From assembly GCA_032622095.1 (NCBI GenBank), contig CP136064.1:147994864-148058863 (forward strand): a stretch of DNA of 64,000 nt, written 5' to 3'. The notes under the pieces are model-generated. The model was given only the letters and a program-made list of their open reading frames with translations. It made no database searches and was not told the origin of the DNA. Positions 61,790 through 64,000 of this stretch are shown one piece after another (position 1 is the stretch's first letter; each line of letters begins with the position of its first letter). The position numbers and the translations under genes are program-made. The DNA is from Siphonodentalium dalli. Lineage: Eukaryota; Mollusca; Scaphopoda; Gadilida; Siphonodentaliidae.

Positions 61790-61805
61790 GACCCTTTTCA
61801 GGGCC
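61790..61805 (+). other. Histone-mRNA-like 3' stem-loop
   Basis: GACCCTTTTCAGGGCC sits after an A-run and before ACACACTTTC, then 'ctcctaaagag'. Metazoan replication-dependent histone mRNAs end in a 6-bp stem with a four-base loop (GGCYCTTTTCAGRGCC) followed by ACCA-type sequence. Here one stem pair is disrupted (A opposite C). No histone coding sequence lies upstream, so it is a chance match or a relic carried by the surrounding element. Confidence 0.35.
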
Positions 61806-62144
61806 ACACACTTTCTCCTAAAGAGTAATCTTTAAAATTGCTAAACCTTCATATATTGCTTAATAAAAAGTAATTGTTTGTTTTTATTCCCCGCTACTTG
61901 CCCTTTGATCTTCATGTGACCCACCACTGACTTAATCCAATCAGCCGCCTAACAATAGCAATTAACAGCTAATTAGCGACTCGGCGGCCGGCTCGGCTGA
62001 TTCCAACTACAACTTTTAGTGTGCTGGAGAACGAAAAAAGTCGATAAAAGTTGAAATATAAGACTTACAAATTATCTTTTTTTTTATTTGTAATTGGCAT
62101 AACTTACCACAAACCAAAATTCATCACTATTGGAATTATATTAA

Positions 62145-62760
62145 CGACATATTAATGACCACAATCAAGACTAAAACAACTTATTTCGCCGATGGGACAG
62201 CAGTCGTAAAACGCAGAAGAACCTTTGGAAATTGCAGAGCGGTATGGGACGGTATTAGATGGGATAGGGCTGTATTAGAAAACGCAGAACAACTATAAGA
62301 TGGTCCCCAAAGATGGGATGGACAACACTTGCTGTTTATCGAAAATACAGCATGTAGCAGCTCTATATGGTCATCCGTGTAGCATTTTATTCAAAGAAGT
62401 GAATGTTCAAACGCACAGCAGCCGTGGTAAAATGGATATGTAAACAACAAATTCATGCATATTTCGCCATAACAACTTGCTTCATCGATGGGATAGACAC
62501 GGTAAAACGAAGAACGAACATGTAAACAAATACATTCATGTTTCGCATTTCTATGACGACATTTCTGCACAGAATGTTAGATTAATATTCTCGACAACAT
62601 TGTATCATTGTATTGACCATAATAAAAATTAAAACAACTTGTTTCAACGATGGGACAGCACTGGTAAAATGAACAACCACATTTGGAGATTGAAGCACGA
62701 ACACGTAATCAACAAAATAATTTAATGCATTCATTTGCATATATTAAATTAATTTAATTT
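62145..62760 (+). repeat. Diverged 'gatgggac' minisatellite units outside the duplication
   Basis: Contains 'taatgaccacaatcaagact', 'cgccgatgggacag', 'ggtatgggacggtattagat', 'gcagaacaactataagatgg', and a second round at 62,570-62,650 ('agaatgttagattaatattc', 'tattgaccataataaaaatt', 'acgatgggacagcactggta'). These are older relatives of the arrays at 49,521 and 59,357. Confidence 0.7.
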
Positions 62761-62825
62761 ACGAAAACATAATTAACATAAACATAAAATAACAACAACA
62801 CCTATAGTAATTAAGTTTTTGGTTT

Positions 62826-62989
62826 TCATCCTGCAACCCGTTCCGAGCCGGAAAGTAAATCCTTTGTGATGGTGGACGAGCATAGGATTGTATGATTCTG
62901 TCTGTTCTTGAACAGCTGAATGCCATTCTCCGCACACTTAGCGTGGTTGACATAAACAACCGCAGTATAAGACCGCTTACGTTTTCTTT
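62826..62989 (-). CDS. RNA 2'-phosphotransferase-like protein, 3' exon (Tpt1/KptA family)
   Basis: The frame reads RKRKRSYTAVVYVNHAKCAE, then NGIQLFKNRQNHTILC, then about 15 residues to a TGA at 62,826. This resembles the C-terminal half of Tpt1/KptA enzymes, which take the splice-junction 2'-phosphate off tRNA using NAD+. There, a '(V/I)yId...A..dGi.Ff.S.NgViLt' segment follows 'iSGMR'. A good splice acceptor (ttcttattccag) lies immediately upstream on the minus strand, and the phase fits a donor at 63,831. The protein ends earlier than typical members and lacks a clear '(l)p..Yf.rV' match. It could be a divergent gene, a domain in a larger protein or a pseudogene. Identification is by motif memory only. 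Confidence 0.45.
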
Positions 62990-63831
62990 CTGGAATAAGA
63001 AAGCACACATTTCACATACCGAAATACATAAAGTATATGCACTGAAATAATAACTTACACATAATATCCCAAATAATTAACTCTCCGAACAATAAGTAGT
63101 GATATATGACTATCAATCCGAGTTAACGGTCGCAGAACTTGGCTTCTGTGGGGGGGGGGGGGTTGAGGGTTCCACCCATCAAAGCGAGGAGTGATCAGAT
63201 ATGGATATTTGAAATATATGTCGATGTCGATGAGAAGAACTTATCTGACAACATAGCGTTTGAAGATCGATAACTCTAAAACCCGGTAGATTTTTTGTGT
63301 CAGATATTTGACAACTGACAAAATTTTGTTGAACAAAAAGTTGATAAATAGCAGGTTTTAGGCAATTTTATACTGCAGTTGACCGTTGTTTTGGACAATC
63401 AATCGATTCTGATAACTGACGCGGCATTCAAAATGATGTTGTTGACATTTAGTGATATGCGGACAGTTGAATCGGATTGAGTACCTTCAACAGCAATGGA
63501 ACTGCAAACCTGAAAGAAACTGGGCTGGATATTTAACGTCTTGTAATCACAACTGGCATTTGGCATTATTCAAAATGAATATAGTTAGATAATTTTACTG
63601 TATTTGCTGTATATTGCTTAGAGAAATTGTTTTTCACGTACTAGATCATTTTGTGAATAAAACTACACTCTTAGAAATTACATTCTGCCAGGTAAATTCT
63701 TATAATTAGCACGTACATCTCCCAAATCTGATGGTCCTGATCTGCTTCGGATTCAATGATTCAATTCTTTGAAAATGGTACGTGATATGACTCTAGATAA
63801 ATGGTCTAATAACAAATATATAAACACCAAC
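62990..63831 (-). other. Putative intron between phosphotransferase-like exons
   Basis: Bounded by GT (minus strand, 63,831-63,830) and AG (62,991-62,990), with a pyrimidine-rich stretch before the AG. It contains a G-run of about 13 at about 63,150 and no other recognised feature. Joining at these sites leaves one base of a codon on the 5' exon and two on the 3' exon, giving an uninterrupted frame. Confidence 0.4.
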
Positions 63832-64000
63832 CGTTTATTAGCCGATGTCGATGTGCCTTTGAACACGAAAGGAGATGCACAAACGTCCGGTCCATTCGTT
63901 GTATTCCTCCTTCAAATATGCTCTCCACATATTCCCATTTTGTCAGGTGCATCAGGACATCGCGTTGAGAAAGGCTAGCTACCGTATACCCCATGCTGAC
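63832..64000 (-). CDS. RNA 2'-phosphotransferase-like protein, internal exon, partial at window edge
   Basis: On the minus strand the open frame enters from beyond 64,000 and reads SQRDVLMHLTKWEYVESIFE, then GGIQRMDRTFVHLLSCS, ending near RLIN at the candidate donor. In Tpt1/KptA proteins the catalytic core has '(C/A)VHGT...w.sI...GL..MgR.HIH(F/L)a' followed by 'viSGmR'. The order and spacing fit, with H-L-T in place of H-G-T and FVHL in place of HIHF. An ATG at 63,994 is in frame, but the N-terminal winged-helix part of the family would lie outside the window, so that ATG is probably internal. Changes at the HGT motif could weaken catalysis. Confidence 0.45.

Larger units (their letters stand above)
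60661..62144. mobile_element. 1.48 kb structure with ~200 bp terminal inverted repeats
   Basis: 60,661-60,865 is mirrored by 61,948-62,144. Shared arm text includes 'ttaatataattccaatagtg', 'gtttgtggtaagttatgcca', 'ataatttgtaagtcttatat', 'ctccagcacactaaaagttg' and 'cgagccggccgccgagtcgc'. The left arm has an extra A-rich 8-10 bp. The ~1.08 kb interior carries a decayed LINE C-terminus and a histone-like stem-loop. Related 'gatgggac' minisatellite DNA lies on both sides, suggesting insertion into it. No target-site duplication is clear, so it may be an inverted duplication rather than a transposon. The 9.8 kb duplication breaks inside the left arm. Confidence 0.7.

Overview
This is eukaryotic, repeat-dominated, mostly non-coding DNA, most likely from a marine bivalve mollusc. 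The organism call is inference. It rests on interspersed repeats of a type I know from bivalve genomes: units opening with AGCTCACCTGAGACGAAG and followed by degenerate GTCCGTCCATCC and 'ccagggccataactct'-like text, and units ending in a cacacagacagacagaa tail. It also rests on the density of foldback and MITE-like elements, the AT-rich background with long CA/TA microsatellites, and the absence of bacterial gene organisation. I find no complete protein-coding gene.

Layout. 1-5,340: AT-rich DNA with GC palindromes, a compound CA/TA microsatellite, and a three-unit array of about 327 bp. 5,341-8,410: an inverted cluster of a ~340 bp repeat with a near-palindromic centre, plus a TA-flanked mariner-like MITE. 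9,000-15,450: foldback elements, a TTAA-flanked MITE with an apparent paralogous empty site, a four-unit 237 bp array, and a 356 bp direct duplication. 16,125-35,393: an AT-rich tandem array (basic unit about 906 bp, with modular length variants of about 857 and 1,100 bp). It is interrupted at 28,894-34,685 by an unrelated GC-rich ~143 bp satellite of about 40 copies with nested higher-order periods of 699 and about 2,101 bp. 35,394-41,007: inverted relatives of the array, short tandem duplications and older interspersed repeats. 41,008-60,770: a nearly identical 9.8 kb direct tandem duplication with a 3-bp GAC microhomology junction. 60,661-62,144: a 1.48 kb structure with ~200 bp inverted termini that encloses a decayed LINE reverse-transcriptase C-terminus and a histone-mRNA-like stem-loop. 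62,826-64,000, minus strand: two exon-like segments resembling the catalytic half of RNA 2'-phosphotransferase (Tpt1/KptA family), running off the right edge.

Nothing here behaves as a set of cooperating genes. The interest lies in genome architecture: one satellite inside another, shared short motifs linking arrays that otherwise differ, and a large recent duplication whose breakpoint lies in a long inverted repeat. Except for the two phosphotransferase-like exons and the LINE remnant, the open reading frames look accidental, mostly products of repeats that lack stops in several frames. Percent identities and family names are judged by eye.
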